From contig NZ_LJHQ01000065.1 in NCBI RefSeq assembly GCF_001295925.1, positions 1 through 57,336 of the forward strand: a stretch of 57,336 nucleotides of DNA, written 5' to 3'. Below the pieces are notes generated by a model that was not told the DNA's origin, ran no database searches, and worked only from the letters and a program-made list of their open reading frames with translations. The DNA comes from Allobosea sp. AAP35 (GTDB lineage: Bacteria > Pseudomonadota > Alphaproteobacteria > Rhizobiales > Beijerinckiaceae). The translations under genes and the position numbers were made by a program. This document shows positions 27,720-36,851 of the stretch, one piece after another. How positions within the stretch are numbered: position 1 is the first letter of the stretch; each line of letters begins with the position of its first letter.

Positions 27720-28121
27720 TTGAAAACCATCCTGATCGCCTATGCCGCCGCCGCCCTTGCCTTCCTCGCGGTCGACGCGGTGTGGCTTTCCACCATGGCC
27801 AATCTTCTGTACCGGCCGCTGCTCGGCGACATGCTTGCGCCCCAGTTCGCGCTGGCGCCCGCCGTGGCGTTCTACGTCATCTATATCGGCGGCATCGTCT
27901 TCTTCGCCATCCGTCCGGCGCTCGTGACGGGGCGGCTCGCCACCGCAGCGCTCCACGGCGCGGCGCTCGGCTTCGTCGCCTATGGCACCTATGACCTCAC
28001 CAACCACGCGACCCTACGCGACTGGCCGCTCATTATCACGGTCGCCGACATGATCTGGGGCACGCTGCTGACGGCCTCGGCTTCAGTCGCGGGCTTCGCC
28101 GCCGCCCGGCGCTTTGGCTGA
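27720..28121 (+). CDS. DUF2177 family membrane protein
   Basis: The 133-aa protein has four membrane helices with the family features LAVDAVWL near the N-terminus and YGTYDLTNHATLRDWP in the third helix region. Function unknown. It starts with TTG, preceded by CCGGAGACATGCC. Its 3' end overlaps the end of the convergent membrane-protein gene by 39 bases. Confidence 0.8.
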   Translation: MKTILIAYAAAALAFLAVDAVWLSTMANLLYRPLLGDMLAPQFALAPAVAFYVIYIGGIVFFAIRPALVTGRLATAALHGAALGFVAYGTYDLTNHATLRDWPLIITVADMIWGTLLTASASVAGFAAARRFG

Positions 28122-28697
28122 GGCGACTTCCGCATCGGCCAGCAGCGTCGAGAAGGTGAGCGCGGTGAAGGCGGTGAGCCCTCCCGCGCTCAGCATGTTG
28201 AGGCGCAGCAGCGCCGCATACTCGGCCGCGCTGTAGATGCGGCTCGGCGCGCCATAGGCGTCATGGAACAAAAAATACGCCAGGAAGCAGAAGCCGGCGA
28301 GCGGGAAGGCCGCGATCCAGCGCTCGGACGGCCGGAAGATCAGCAGCGCCAGCACGGCGCAGGGAATGAGGAATATCTCGACGCCCGAGGCGACGCCGAA
28401 CACCTTCGCCGAAAGCAGCGTGTTGGCGATGCCGGCTATCGGCAGCAGCGCCCGGCCCAGCACCGTGTTCCAGCGCGAGAGCGCCGGCACCGCCAGGAAG
28501 AACGGCGTCGACAGGAAGGTCCAGGCGGTCGGGCCGATCTCGGGACCGACCGACCAGTAGAAATACAGCGGGTAGAAGGGCTGGTTGGAGGCGACCAGCA
28601 GGGCAATGAAATTGGCCGTGGCGACGCGCGGATCGGGATGATGCGCATAGGCCCTGAGCGCGGCCATGCCGTCCGTGAGCCAGGCGGGAAGCGACAT
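28083..28697 (-). CDS. Multi-pass membrane protein of unknown function
   Basis: This 204-aa protein has about five to six hydrophobic helices, including NFIALLVASNQPFYPLYFYWSV and FPLAGFCFLAYFLFHDAYG. I do not recognise a family with confidence. The ATG at MSLPAWL is favoured over one 12 codons upstream that adds a basic stretch. It ends inside the convergent DUF2177 gene and begins 80 bases after the mccB stop, on the same strand. Confidence 0.65.
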   Translation of the reverse strand: MSLPAWLTDGMAALRAYAHHPDPRVATANFIALLVASNQPFYPLYFYWSVGPEIGPTAWTFLSTPFFLAVPALSRWNTVLGRALLPIAGIANTLLSAKVFGVASGVEIFLIPCAVLALLIFRPSERWIAAFPLAGFCFLAYFLFHDAYGAPSRIYSAAEYAALLRLNMLSAGGLTAFTALTFSTLLADAEVASAKAPGGGEARD

Positions 28698-28777
28698 GAT
28701 GAGCGGCCTCGTGCAGCGGCGACGTTTGCTCATCTACGGCGCGAGAACGCGATCGGGTCACCTCTTCCGTTAGGGCG

Positions 28778-30385
28778 TCACATCCGGAACACGCCGAACT
28801 TCGTCTCCGGCACCGGGGCGTTGAGGCAGGCGGAGAAGGCCAGTGCCAGCACGCGACGGGTCTCCGACGGCAGGATGATGCCATCGTCCCAGAGCCGGGC
28901 GGTGGCGTAATAGGGCGAGCCCTCGGCCTCGATCTTGTCGCGGATCGGCGCCTTGAAGGCCTCTTCCTCCTCGGCCGACCAGCTCTTCCCTTCCGCCTCG
29001 ATGTTGTCGCGCCTGACCGTGCCGAGCACGCTCGCCGCTTGCTCGTGCCCCATCACCGAGACCCGCGAATTGGGCCAGGAGAACAGGAATCGCGGCGAAT
29101 AGGCCCGCCCGCACATGCCGTAATTGCCGGCCCCGAAGGAGCCGCCGACCAGCACGGTGATCTTGGGCACGCGGGCCGTGGCAACAGCCGTGACCAGCTT
29201 GGCGCCATCCTTGGCGATGCCGCGTGTCTCGACATCGCGCCCGACCATGAAGCCGGTGATGTTCTGCAGGAAGAGCAGCGGAATCCGGCGCTGGCAGCAC
29301 AATTCGATGAAATGCGCGCCCTTCAGAGCGCTCTCCGAGAACAGAATGCCGTTATTGCCGATGATGCCGACCGGAATGCCGTGGATGCGGGCAAAGCCCG
29401 TGACCAGCGTCGTGCCGTAGAGCTTCTTGAACTCGTCAAATTCCGAACCATCGACCAGCCGGGCGATGACCTCGCGAATGTCGTACTGCTTCTTGAGATC
29501 GGTCGGGACGACGCCTTCGAACTCGGCGGGGTCGTAGAGCGGCTCGGCCGCTTCAGCGATGTCGATGTCGGGCCGCTTCAGGCTGTTGAGGTTGAAGGCG
29601 ATGCGGCGCGCGATCGCCAGCGCATGGCTGTCGTCGCCGGCATAATGGTCGGCAACGCCCGACAGCCGCGCATGGACATCGGCACCACCGAGATCCTCGG
29701 CGCTCACCACCTCGCCGGTCGCGGCCTTCACCAGAGGCGGCCCCCCAAGGAAGATCGTGCCCTGCTGCTTCACGATCACGGTCTCGTCCGACATCGCCGG
29801 GACATAGGCGCCGCCGGCCGTACAGGAGCCCATGACGACCGCGATCTGCGGAATCCCCTCCGCCGAGAGCGTCGCCTGGTTGTAGAAGATCCGGCCGAAA
29901 TGCTCCTTGTCGGGAAAGACCTCGGTCTGGTGCGGCAGGTTGGCTCCGCCCGAATCGACCAGATAGATGCAGGGCAGCCGGTTCTCGCGGGCAATCTCCT
30001 GGGCGCGGAGGTGCTTTTTCACCGTTATCGGGTAATAGGTGCCGCCCTTGATGGTGGCGTCGTTGCAGACGACCATCACCTCGCGCCCGGCGACACGGCC
30101 GATGCCGGCGATCATGCCAGCACCATGGACATCGCCCTCATACATCCCGTACGCCGCCAGCGACCCGATCTCGAGAAAGGCAGAGCCTGGATCGAGCAGG
30201 CGCAGCACGCGCTCTCTGGGAAGAAGTTTTCCGCGGGCGGTATGGCGCTCGCGCGACTTCTCATTGCCGCCGAGCGCAGCCGCCGCGCGCCGTGCCTCGA
30301 GTTCGGCGCGCAGCCCCGCCCAGGCTTGGCGGTTGGCCTGCGTCTCGACCGAATTCAGATCGACCTTGCTCTCGATGACCGGCAC
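28778..30385 (-). CDS. mccB: Methylcrotonyl-CoA carboxylase, carboxyltransferase beta subunit
   Basis: The 535-aa protein is the carboxyltransferase half that moves CO2 from biotin to 3-methylcrotonyl-CoA. It has the two crotonase-like halves typical of the family, with [56 protein letters not shown] and [20 protein letters not shown]. These closely resemble MCC beta rather than propionyl-CoA carboxylase beta. The GTG start follows GGGAGGGCGCC. Its alpha partner is at 21.3 kb on the same strand but in a separate unit. Confidence 0.92.
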   Translation of the reverse strand: MPVIESKVDLNSVETQANRQAWAGLRAELEARRAAAALGGNEKSRERHTARGKLLPRERVLRLLDPGSAFLEIGSLAAYGMYEGDVHGAGMIAGIGRVAGREVMVVCNDATIKGGTYYPITVKKHLRAQEIARENRLPCIYLVDSGGANLPHQTEVFPDKEHFGRIFYNQATLSAEGIPQIAVVMGSCTAGGAYVPAMSDETVIVKQQGTIFLGGPPLVKAATGEVVSAEDLGGADVHARLSGVADHYAGDDSHALAIARRIAFNLNSLKRPDIDIAEAAEPLYDPAEFEGVVPTDLKKQYDIREVIARLVDGSEFDEFKKLYGTTLVTGFARIHGIPVGIIGNNGILFSESALKGAHFIELCCQRRIPLLFLQNITGFMVGRDVETRGIAKDGAKLVTAVATARVPKITVLVGGSFGAGNYGMCGRAYSPRFLFSWPNSRVSVMGHEQAASVLGTVRRDNIEAEGKSWSAEEEEAFKAPIRDKIEAEGSPYYATARLWDDGIILPSETRRVLALAFSACLNAPVPETKFGVFRM

Positions 30386-30503
30386 GGCGCCCTCCCAGGC
30401 GAAATAGGCTTGCCCGGGTTATGGCGCGGCGCGGCGCAAACGCCAACCGGCGACGATGCTCACAAGGGTCGGGGCAAACCGCCCCGCGCGCCGAAGCCGG
30501 CGC

Positions 30504-31229
30504 TCAGCCGGCCGGCGCGGAGACCGTCGGCCCGAAGATGCGCTCGAACTCCCGTCGCAGCCCGACATCCACATCCGCCATCGTCAACGGCAGGCCGAGA
30601 TCGACCAGCGAGGTCACGCCATGCTCGCTGACGCCGCAGGGCACGATCCCGTCGAAATGCGACAGCTCCGGCTCGACATTCAGCGAGATGCCATGAAACG
30701 AGACCCAGCGTCGCACGCGGATGCCGATCGCGGCGATCTTGTCCTCGGCCATCGCGTGCCCACCACGCACCGCCTTCTCCGGCCGGCGCACCCAGACGCC
30801 GACCCTGTCCTCGCGCCGCTCGCCCTTGACGTTGAAACCGTCGAGCGTCGCGATCAGCCAGGATTCGAGCGCCGCGACGAAGCGCCGAAGGTCCGGCTCG
30901 CGCCGCTTCAGATCGAGCATGACATAGGCCACGCGCTGGCCCGGCCCGTGATAGGTGAATTGCCCGCCCCGGCCGCTGCGATGCACGGGAAAGCGCTCGG
31001 GCGCGATCAGATCGGCGTCCTTCGCCGAGGTGCCGGCGGTGTAGAGCGGCGGATGCTCGACCAGCCAGACGCGCTCGGGGACCAGCCCGTCGGCGATCAG
31101 CCCGGCACGGCGCTCCATCTGCGCAACCGCATCGTCATAGCCGACGAGGCCGTCGGCCACGACCCATTCGACCGGCGCGCAGCCAGCCTCGCTCCGGAAC
31201 AATTCGGCGAGCGTCTCGCGGGTCTTCAC
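30504..31229 (-). CDS. lipB: Octanoyl-[acyl-carrier-protein] transferase
   Basis: LipB moves octanoyl from ACP to lipoyl-domain lysines, the first step of lipoate assembly. The 241-aa protein has [12 protein letters not shown], the conserved Lys of the loop [22 protein letters not shown] and the catalytic Cys in [14 protein letters not shown]. It stands alone, divergent from the FliN-like gene. Confidence 0.94.
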   Translation of the reverse strand: MKTRETLAELFRSEAGCAPVEWVVADGLVGYDDAVAQMERRAGLIADGLVPERVWLVEHPPLYTAGTSAKDADLIAPERFPVHRSGRGGQFTYHGPGQRVAYVMLDLKRREPDLRRFVAALESWLIATLDGFNVKGERREDRVGVWVRRPEKAVRGGHAMAEDKIAAIGIRVRRWVSFHGISLNVEPELSHFDGIVPCGVSEHGVTSLVDLGLPLTMADVDVGLRREFERIFGPTVSAPAG

Positions 31230-31351
31230 TGCGCATTAACCCTGTTGCGACCAACCTCGGGACTGAGGATGCGGCCCGCCTCATGCTCCCCGTTCGGAGA
31301 ACAGGCAAGTTTCGTTGGTCGAATGTTGAAGTAGGGTTTCGGAGGCACGAC

Positions 31352-31621
31352 TTGAAGGCCGATCTTGATCTCGTCCCCGTCGAACTGACCGTCGTCCTGG
31401 GTTCCGCCCGGATGCCGATCTACAAATTGCTGCGCATGGGCCGCGGCGCGATCATCGAACTCAATGCCAGCGAGACCGACGAGGTCCAGATTCTCGCCAA
31501 CAACCACCCCTTCGCCAAGGGAATCGTCGTCGTCAGCGGCTCGAGGATCTCGGTCGAGATCACCCAGATGCTCAAGCGACCGACCGTCTACAGCCTGCAA
31601 AGTGTCGCTGCGGCGGCCTGA
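31352..31621 (+). CDS. Stand-alone FliN/SpoA-domain protein
   Basis: The 89-aa protein is essentially a single SpoA domain as found in FliN: LDLVPVELTVVLGSARMPIYKLLRMGRGAIIELNASETDEVQILANNHPFAKGIVVVSGSRISVEITQML. The TTG start was chosen because GGAGG lies seven bases upstream; an in-frame ATG 23 codons earlier has no such site. FliN forms the flagellar C-ring, but no other flagellar gene is in the window. It may be an extra switch component or a relative with another role. Confidence 0.75.
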   Translation: MKADLDLVPVELTVVLGSARMPIYKLLRMGRGAIIELNASETDEVQILANNHPFAKGIVVVSGSRISVEITQMLKRPTVYSLQSVAAAA

Positions 31622-31721
31622 CCGCCTTTTCCTGCGCAGGCCCCTTGTGGCGAGGGATTCGATTTGCTAGACCCGCGCCGCTCCGGAGTTCACCGCGTCA
31701 GCGCGGATTGTCGGAGCCGTC

Positions 31722-31806
31722 GCGGTCATGGCGGAATTGGTAGACGCACTACCTTGAGGTGGTAGCGGGGAGACCCGTGGAGGTTCGAGTCCTCTTGACC
31801 GCACCA
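31722..31806 (+). tRNA. tRNA-Leu (anticodon GAG)
   Basis: The 85-base gene has a seven-pair acceptor stem (GCGGTCA with TGACCGC), discriminator A and encoded CCA. The anticodon arm CTACC-TTGAGGT-GGTAG holds GAG at 31756-31758. A long variable arm (type II) and the T-arm GAGGTTCGAGTCCTC complete it. It reads CUC and CUU codons. Confidence 0.96.
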
Positions 31807-31825
31807 GATTGGGGGCTTCGGCCCG

Positions 31826-31862
31826 GCGAACGGCGATCCTTCGGGGTCGCCGTTCGCGTTTG
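31826..31862 (+). terminator. Probable terminator after tRNA-Leu
   Basis: A strong hairpin with arms GCGAACGGCGA and TCGCCGTTCGC closes over a short loop and is followed by GTTT. The T-run is short, so efficiency is uncertain. Confidence 0.55.
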
Positions 31863-32004
31863 GGCCCACGAGCTTTTTATCCCCGATCGAGCGTGCTGCA
31901 TTGCAACGGCGGGAGGCCGCTGACACAAGGGCGTCAGGCACGGCACCGAATCCTAGGGTTCGGCCGCATTCCTTTTCCACCATCGCAAAGCGCGGAGCGG
32001 GCCC

Positions 32005-33411
32005 ATGACGGACACCGAAAAGGCTCCGGGCGAAACGCTCGATCGTCCGATCCGCGACGAGGACGGGGCGATCGACGCCGGCCTGGTCGAGCAGGTCTCG
32101 CAGGCGCTGGCGCTGTCGGATCTGACGACGCTGCGCGACGTCGTCGCCGACATGCACGAGGCCGATCTCGGCGCGCTGCTCGAGGCGCTCGACCGCGATG
32201 AGCGCACCCGGCTGATCTCGCAGCTTGGTCGCGACTTCGACTTCACCGCCCTGACCGAGGTCGACGATTCGATTCGCGAGGAGATTCTCGAGACGCTGTC
32301 GGCCCAGACAGTGGCCGAAGGCGTGCGCGACCTCGACACCGACGACGCGGTCTACATCCTCGAGGACCTCGACGACGCCGACAAGAAAGAGGTGCTCGAC
32401 CGCCTGACCCCGGCCGAACGCATCGTCCTGCAGCAGGGCCTCGACTATCCGGAGGACAGCGCCGGCCGGCGCATGCAAAGCGAAATCCTCGCCGTGCCGG
32501 CCTTCTGGACGGTCGGTCAGACGATCGACCATCTCCGCCAGACCGACAACCTGCCTGAACGGTTCTTCGAAATCCTCGTCGCCGACCCCGCTCATCACTT
32601 CGTCGGCTCGGTCCCGCTCGACCGGCTTTTGCGCACGCAAAGGCCGGTGGCGATCGCGACCCTCGTCGAAGAGGACAGCCGTGCCGTGAAGGCGACCGAC
32701 GACATCGAGGACGTGGCGCGCCTGTTCCAGCGCTACAATCTCATCGCTACGCCCGTCATCGACGATGCCGGGCGGCTCGTCGGCGTGCTCACCATCGACG
32801 ATATCGTCGATGTGATCGAGGATGCGGCCGACGACGACGTCAAGCAGCTCGGCGGCGTCAATGCGGACGAGGAACTGTCCGATCCCGTTCCCAAAATCGC
32901 CCGCAGCCGATTCAGCTGGCTCATTGTCAACCTCGGCACGTCGTTTCTCGCCGCCGCCGTGATGAGCCTGTTCGAGGCGCAGCTGTCGCAGGTTGTGGCG
33001 CTGGCCATTCTTGCGCCGGTGGTGGCCAGCCAGGGCGGCAATGCCGCGACGCAGACGATGACGGTAACGGTGCGGGCGCTCGCGACCCAGCAGCTCGGCT
33101 CCTGGAACCTGCGCCGCTTCCTCACCCGCGAGATGATCGTCGGGATGATCAACGGCGTCGGCTTCGCGCTGATCACCGGCGGCGTCGCGGCCTTGTGGTT
33201 CGGCAGCCAGGGTCTTGGCGTCGTCATCGCCATCGCCATGGTGCTGAACCTGTTGGCCGCCGCCCTGGCGGGTGTCGCGATCCCCGTCATCCTCGATCGC
33301 CTGGAGGTCGATCCCGCCATCGCCTCAGGCACCTTCGTCACCACGGTGACCGATGTCGTGGGCTTCTTCTCATTCCTCGGCATCGCCGCGATCTGGCTGG
33401 CGCATATCTGA
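32005..33411 (+). CDS. mgtE: Magnesium transporter MgtE
   Basis: The 468-aa protein has the MgtE N-terminal superhelical domain (LLEALDRDERTRLISQL), two CBS domains (about 150-275; ending VVGVLTIDDIVDVIEDAADDD) and five membrane helices from about 300. The pore segment ILAPVVASQGGNAATQTMTVTVRAL and the last helix are typical. Mg2+ binding at the cytoplasmic domains gates the channel. A second divalent-cation transporter (ZntB-like) lies 2.3 kb downstream. Confidence 0.93.
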   Translation: MTDTEKAPGETLDRPIRDEDGAIDAGLVEQVSQALALSDLTTLRDVVADMHEADLGALLEALDRDERTRLISQLGRDFDFTALTEVDDSIREEILETLSAQTVAEGVRDLDTDDAVYILEDLDDADKKEVLDRLTPAERIVLQQGLDYPEDSAGRRMQSEILAVPAFWTVGQTIDHLRQTDNLPERFFEILVADPAHHFVGSVPLDRLLRTQRPVAIATLVEEDSRAVKATDDIEDVARLFQRYNLIATPVIDDAGRLVGVLTIDDIVDVIEDAADDDVKQLGGVNADEELSDPVPKIARSRFSWLIVNLGTSFLAAAVMSLFEAQLSQVVALAILAPVVASQGGNAATQTMTVTVRALATQQLGSWNLRRFLTREMIVGMINGVGFALITGGVAALWFGSQGLGVVIAIAMVLNLLAAALAGVAIPVILDRLEVDPAIASGTFVTTVTDVVGFFSFLGIAAIWLAHI

Positions 33412-33543
33412 AGAGCGCCGGTCCGGTCGCGCCCTGTGGTTCGACGTGGCTGGACGCCACCGCGTGGGCGCCCTGCGCCCGATCAGGCGAAAAGCGCGAC
33501 AGCGTAAACGCGCCGTCAAGTTTTCTCCACGATCTTGCGCGAT

Positions 33544-34494
33544 ATGAACCGTCGTCGCATGAACCTCTTCAAGCCAGCATCCTGTCTCGCCGCCGCCGCT
33601 CTCGCGGTCCTTGGCGGCTGCGTGGCCATGGAGGGGCATTACCCTGCCAAGGGCGATGCCCGTCCCCATCCCGGCGTGGCGCAGGCCCATGCCTACCCGA
33701 TCCATGGCATCGACATCTCGCGCTGGCAGGGCGACATCGACTGGACGGCCGTCAAGGGCGCCGGGACCCGCTTCGTCTTCATGAAGGCGACGGAGGGCGG
33801 CGACCATGTCGATCCCGCCTTCCAGCGCAACTGGGAGGGGGCGCGCCGCGCCGGCATTCCGCGTGGCGCCTATCATTTCGTCTACTGGTGCCGGCCTGCC
33901 CATGAGCAGGCGATCTGGTTCAAGCAGCATATCCCCAGCGACCCCGACGCGCTGCCGCCGGTTCTGGACGTCGAGTGGAACGGCCACTCGAAAAGCTGCC
34001 CGAAGAAGATCGATCGCAATCTCGCGCTGGAGAAGATCCAGCTGATGCTGACCGAGCTCGAGCAGCTCACCGGCAAGAAGCCGATCATCTATACCGACAT
34101 CACCTTCCACAAGGACGTGCTCGAAGGGCAGTTCGACGATTACCCCTACTGGATCCGCTCGACTGCGGGACTGCCGGAGACACGCTATAACGGCCGGCCC
34201 TGGGAATTCTGGCAGTTCACCACGACCGGCCGTGTGCCCGGCATCAAGGGCGACGTCGATCGCAATGCCTTCTTCGGCAATGAGGGCGAGTTCATTGGCT
34301 GGCGCACCGGCGAATTCGACATCGGCACACGCCGCTGGGACAAGCAGAAGGGCGTGCCGCCCCAGCCGAGCCCCGGTCCCGAGCGGCCGGCGGCTCCGAC
34401 GCCCTCGCCGGTGGTGGCGCGCATTCCCGGCAGCGTCGCCCCTGTCGCCTCGTCCTTTCAGCCGCCCGACGACGAGGTCGCCGAGACACAGTGA
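33544..34494 (+). CDS. GH25 muramidase, lipoprotein (copy 1)
   Basis: This 316-aa protein is a glycoside hydrolase family 25 lysozyme (N,O-diacetylmuramidase). It has a lipoprotein signal with lipobox LGGC (Cys 26), then HGIDISRWQGDIDW, FVFMKATEGGD, GAYHFVYWCRP, the catalytic-region VLDVEWN and a C-terminal WEFWQFTTTGRVPGIKGDVDRN. Asp and Glu of DVEW fit the family active site. It is the first of two adjacent paralogues, 166 bases apart. Start could also be five codons later. Confidence 0.88.
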   Translation: MNRRRMNLFKPASCLAAAALAVLGGCVAMEGHYPAKGDARPHPGVAQAHAYPIHGIDISRWQGDIDWTAVKGAGTRFVFMKATEGGDHVDPAFQRNWEGARRAGIPRGAYHFVYWCRPAHEQAIWFKQHIPSDPDALPPVLDVEWNGHSKSCPKKIDRNLALEKIQLMLTELEQLTGKKPIIYTDITFHKDVLEGQFDDYPYWIRSTAGLPETRYNGRPWEFWQFTTTGRVPGIKGDVDRNAFFGNEGEFIGWRTGEFDIGTRRWDKQKGVPPQPSPGPERPAAPTPSPVVARIPGSVAPVASSFQPPDDEVAETQ

Positions 34495-34602
34495 CAGGTC
34501 ATCGCGCCGGCTGTCAGACGCAGGCGTTATCACCGGCACGCACCGGACCGCCCCTCCCCGGTTAACCAAAGCTGAAACAAGCAAGGCGCATTGGCGCCAA
34601 AT

Positions 34603-34619
34603 CTAACCGGCTCTTAACC
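34603..34619 (+). promoter_or_regulatory. CtrA-like box upstream of the second GH25 gene
   Basis: CTAA-CCGGCTC-TTAACC differs from TTAA-N7-TTAAC by one base and lies 42-58 bases before the start codon, a position fitting promoter control. A further GGTTAACC is at 34560-34567. Confidence 0.35.
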
Positions 34620-34660
34620 GCCACCGCCGCAATTCGACGGACGACGCAAGGAGTGAGGAG

Positions 34661-35593
34661 ATGCCGGTGCGATCGAGGATCTTGAAGCGGGCTGCGCTTG
34701 GCGCCCTGGCGCTGTGCGGCCTGCTGACCGGCCTGGCCGCCCCTGCCGCCGCCCTCTACCCCAAGAAAAGCGATGCCTCGCCCCATCACGGCGTGCGCGA
34801 TGCGCGCCGCCAGGCGATCCAGGGCATCGACATTTCGCGCTGGCAGGGCGAGATCGACTGGGACAAGGTCAAGGATGCCGGCACCCGCTTCGTCTTCATG
34901 AAGGCGACGGAAGGCGGCGACCATCTCGATCCGAACTTCAGGCAGAACTGGGCCGGCGCGAAGAAGGCCGGCATCCCGCGCGGCGCCTACCACTTCGTCT
35001 GGTGGTGCCGCCCGGCGCGCGAGCAGGTCCGCTGGTTCAAGCGCCACATCCCGCGCGACCCCGACGCGCTGCCCCCCGTGCTCGACGTCGAATGGCAGAA
35101 CGGCTCGCAATGTGCCCGCAAGGTCTCGCGCGAGGATGCGCTGGAGAAGATGCGCATCATGCTGGCCGCCCTGCATGAGCACACCGGCAAGAAACCGATC
35201 ATCTACACCGACATCAATTTCCACGAGGACATCCTCGAGGGGCAGTTCAACGACTATCCCTATTGGCTGCGCTCGACCGCCGCACCGCTGAAGCATCGCT
35301 ACAAGCGCGAGCAGTGGGAGTTCTGGCAGTTCACCACCACCGGCCGCGTGCCCGGCATCACCGGCGACGTCGATCGCAATGCCTTTTTCGGCAGCGAAAG
35401 CCAGTTCGCGGCCTGGCGCGAAGGTCGCTTCGACATCGGTACGCGGACATGGCACGGCAGCGGCCCGCTGATCGCGGGGCGCAAGCCGCCAGCGACATCC
35501 GCGGGCTCGCGGGCGACCAAGGCCGCCGGCGGCGCGGCGCTGCGTCCCATCCCGCCGGCGCGAATCCCGCAGCGCACCGCGCAGCGCGACTGA
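34661..35593 (+). CDS. GH25 muramidase, secreted (copy 2)
   Basis: The 310-aa paralogue has a cleavable signal peptide (AAPAAA near residue 31) and no lipobox, so it is likely free in the periplasm or outside. It keeps GIDISRWQGEIDW (about 55-67), KATEGGD, DVEW (142-145) and the WEFWQFTTTGRVPGITGDVDRN block. Copy 1 is very similar over the catalytic domain and differs in both ends, so this is a tandem duplication with separate localisation. GGAGTGAGGAG precedes the ATG. Confidence 0.88.
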   Translation: MPVRSRILKRAALGALALCGLLTGLAAPAAALYPKKSDASPHHGVRDARRQAIQGIDISRWQGEIDWDKVKDAGTRFVFMKATEGGDHLDPNFRQNWAGAKKAGIPRGAYHFVWWCRPAREQVRWFKRHIPRDPDALPPVLDVEWQNGSQCARKVSREDALEKMRIMLAALHEHTGKKPIIYTDINFHEDILEGQFNDYPYWLRSTAAPLKHRYKREQWEFWQFTTTGRVPGITGDVDRNAFFGSESQFAAWREGRFDIGTRTWHGSGPLIAGRKPPATSAGSRATKAAGGAALRPIPPARIPQRTAQRD

Positions 35594-35702
35594 CACGATG
35601 CCGCCCCGCACCCGCGACCAGGCCTAGCGGTACTGTCATCGAAACGTCACGAGGCGGGCGCAGGGCTCGCCGCTAGACTCACCCGCATCGTTCAGCATCC
35701 CG

Positions 35703-36716
35703 ATGACCTCCCCGCTCGCCATCGCCGCCGACGCCCAGTCCCGCATGGGCATGGTCTGGGCCTATCGCTTCGATGCCGACGGCGCGCCGCTGCTGGTCGA
35801 GCGCGAAACCGTGCCCCCGGTCGATCCGGCCGAGGGGTTCGTCTGGATCCATCTCGATCTCGTCCACAGCCGCGCCAAGGCCTGGGTCGCCGAACAGCCC
35901 TGGCTGCCGGCCGAGGCCGAGGAGATGTTCATCTCGCCCGAGAGCCATCAGCGGCTCGATCATTCCGCCGATTTCGTCTGGGGCGTCTCGCATGATCTGG
36001 TGCGCGACATCGCGGCCGATACCGACAGGGTCGGTCCGCTCTACTGGATCGTCGGCGCGCGACTGCTGCTGACCGGGCGGCGCGACGCGCTGCAATCAAC
36101 CCGCCTCGCCGCCGAAGCGCTCAACCGCGGCGAACCGGTCGAGGATTCGGTCGCCCTGTTCGAGCAGATCATCGAATACATCATCGACGATGTCACCAAA
36201 GCGGTCGTCCGGCTGATGGAAGAGACCGACGATGTCGAGGATCACGTCCTTCAGGACCGCTTCGACGAAGCCCCTGCCCGTGTCGGCTCCGTGCGCCGCA
36301 TGGCGGTGAGGCTGAGCCGCCAGCTCGGCGGACTGCATCTGTTGTTTCGGCGCTTTGCCGAAAGCAATTCCGGCCGCAAGGCGCCCGAGGCGGTCAAGGC
36401 CGCCGCAGGGCGCCTGCTGCAGCGCATCGAAGGGCTGCATCACGACGTCCAGTCGGTGCAGGACCGGGCAAGGCTGCTGCAGGACGAGATGAGCGCCCGC
36501 ACCGCAAGCCAGACCAACCGCCAGCTCTACGCACTCTCGATCCTCACCGCGCTGTTCATGCCCGCGACCTTCATCACCGGCCTGTTCGGCATCAATGTGA
36601 AAGGGCTGCCCTGGATGGAGCAGGATCTCGGCGCGGTCTTCGTCGCGTTGACCTGCGTCACCGCCGCGCTCCTGACGCTCATCCTGCTGCGGCGGCGCGG
36701 CGTGATCGGCGGCTGA
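35703..36716 (+). CDS. zntB: CorA-family zinc transporter, ZntB-like
   Basis: This 337-aa protein belongs to the CorA superfamily of pentameric divalent-cation channels. It has a long N-terminal cytoplasmic alpha/beta domain, a helical stalk and two C-terminal helices joined by GINVKGLPW; ZntB proteins hold a GxN of this type in place of the CorA GMN with MPEL. Whether it moves zinc or magnesium cannot be settled here. Confidence 0.82.
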   Translation: MTSPLAIAADAQSRMGMVWAYRFDADGAPLLVERETVPPVDPAEGFVWIHLDLVHSRAKAWVAEQPWLPAEAEEMFISPESHQRLDHSADFVWGVSHDLVRDIAADTDRVGPLYWIVGARLLLTGRRDALQSTRLAAEALNRGEPVEDSVALFEQIIEYIIDDVTKAVVRLMEETDDVEDHVLQDRFDEAPARVGSVRRMAVRLSRQLGGLHLLFRRFAESNSGRKAPEAVKAAAGRLLQRIEGLHHDVQSVQDRARLLQDEMSARTASQTNRQLYALSILTALFMPATFITGLFGINVKGLPWMEQDLGAVFVALTCVTAALLTLILLRRRGVIGG

Positions 36717-36851
36717 CGACGATCCGTTCGCGGCCCTGCGCGCCGATGCCAAACCAAGGTCGCATCCGCGCGCGCTGACTTGGGCGCCATCCGCGCTATA
36801 ACCTCCCTAACCGCCGCGCGCCCGACGCGCAGGCCCACCGGGAGGTCCACC

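Noticed and set aside
31248..31321. Inverted repeat CGACCAAC/GTTGGTCG between lipB and the FliN-like gene
   Set aside because: Eight-base arms are 58 bases apart, which is easily chance and not an operator geometry.
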